Positions 63,856-64,000 of a stretch of 64,000 bases of DNA are shown one piece after another (the first letter of the stretch is position 1; each line of letters opens with the position of its first letter). The notes under the pieces were generated by a model that was given only the letters and a program-made list of their open reading frames with translations, was not told the origin of the DNA and did not search any database. Location: positions 18,913-82,912 of the forward strand of contig FNCM01000011.1 in the NCBI GenBank assembly GCA_900100835.1. Direction: 5' to 3'. The DNA is from Selenomonas sp. WCT3 (GTDB lineage Bacteria; Bacillota; Negativicutes; Selenomonadales; Selenomonadaceae). Both the position numbers and the translations under genes were made by a program.

Positions 63856-64000
63856 CTGAGTCTGTGGCAAGTTTCGCGGGGCTCCCCCCTCCGAGGGCGC
63901 AGCAATTCGTGCCGACTCTAACCGAGGCGGCGGGGGCCCCAGTACCATAAGCGTAGCCTTGACGTTCCGCGTGAAGCAAGAAATTTTTGCCTGCGTTCTC
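63856..64000. other. GC-rich tail beside the nested repeat, cut by window edge
   Basis: This stretch is rich in G and C runs (GGGGCTCCCCCCTCCGAGGG, GGCGGCGGGGGCCCC) and unlike any coding sequence nearby. On the minus strand it holds the pair GAGTC/GACTC around a 50-nt segment. It adjoins the nested repeat and is probably part of the same element. The element may continue past base 64000. Confidence 0.5.

Noticed and set aside
63719-63979. 86-codon minus-strand frame across the nested repeat and GC-rich tail
   Set aside because: It has no ribosome site, its codons follow both arms of the inverted repeat, and its composition is unlike the real genes here. The open frame is better explained by GC-rich structured DNA.

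Overview
The window looks like a chromosomal segment of a diderm Firmicute of the Negativicutes, most likely Selenomonas or a close relative. The reasons are the Firmicutes-style gene sets (SepF, RemA, HemZ, an S-box SAM riboswitch before metK, NFACT/RqcH) found beside an AsmA-like protein expected in cells with an outer membrane, and the rich complement of modular signalling proteins. This placement is inferred from gene content only. No tRNA, rRNA or CRISPR array was seen. Most of the window is ordinary housekeeping chromosome, and most genes lie on the minus strand.

Layout. 1-2.7 kb: a decayed von Willebrand A lipoprotein gene cut by the window edge, an acyl-CoA synthetase behind a striking inverted-repeat promoter with two FapR-like sites, and a 28-aa membrane miniprotein. 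2.8-6.4 kb: methylglyoxal synthase, an LtaS-like membrane sulfatase-fold enzyme and a ketopantoate-reductase-like protein. 6.5-8.4 kb: a small mobile-element remnant with an XRE repressor broken by an in-frame TGA, a 57-aa membrane protein and a tyrosine recombinase. 8.5-9.6 kb: queuosine genes queE and queD. 9.7-13.1 kb: an envelope operon (TagA-type glycosyltransferase, Psd, PssA, GT2 glycosyltransferase). 13.2-16 kb: a MarR-controlled efflux cluster that has a permease and an adaptor but no ATPase. 16-18.5 kb: an 802-aa hybrid histidine kinase. 18.6-28.1 kb: recJ-rel, then fur-hemZ-hisS-aspS.

28.2-34.8 kb is the most unusual gene: one reading frame of about 2187 codons that joins a degenerate GGDEF, an apparently intact EAL, a second GGDEF-like domain, a string of PAS-like sensors and a complete hybrid histidine kinase with receiver. 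35-46.5 kb: an ASCH-like small protein, a SIMPL protein, an acyltransferase, an AsmA-like protein, a YeiH exporter with a divergent LysR regulator, a DMT transporter, a Tat-exported phosphoesterase, two secreted unknowns and the dipeptidase PepD. 46.6-52.7 kb: sepF, typA, metK under a SAM-I riboswitch, and a chemoreceptor. 52.8-57.4 kb: an alpha-glucosidase preceded by three 19-nt repeats, and a three-gene ABC importer. 57.5-61.6 kb: the dapF-yicC-remA-gmk-rpoZ-coaBC run. 61.8-63.6 kb: an NFACT/RqcH gene. From 63.65 kb to the edge there is a large nested inverted repeat and a GC-rich tail that no protein gene explains; it is the best candidate here for an undescribed RNA or repeat element.
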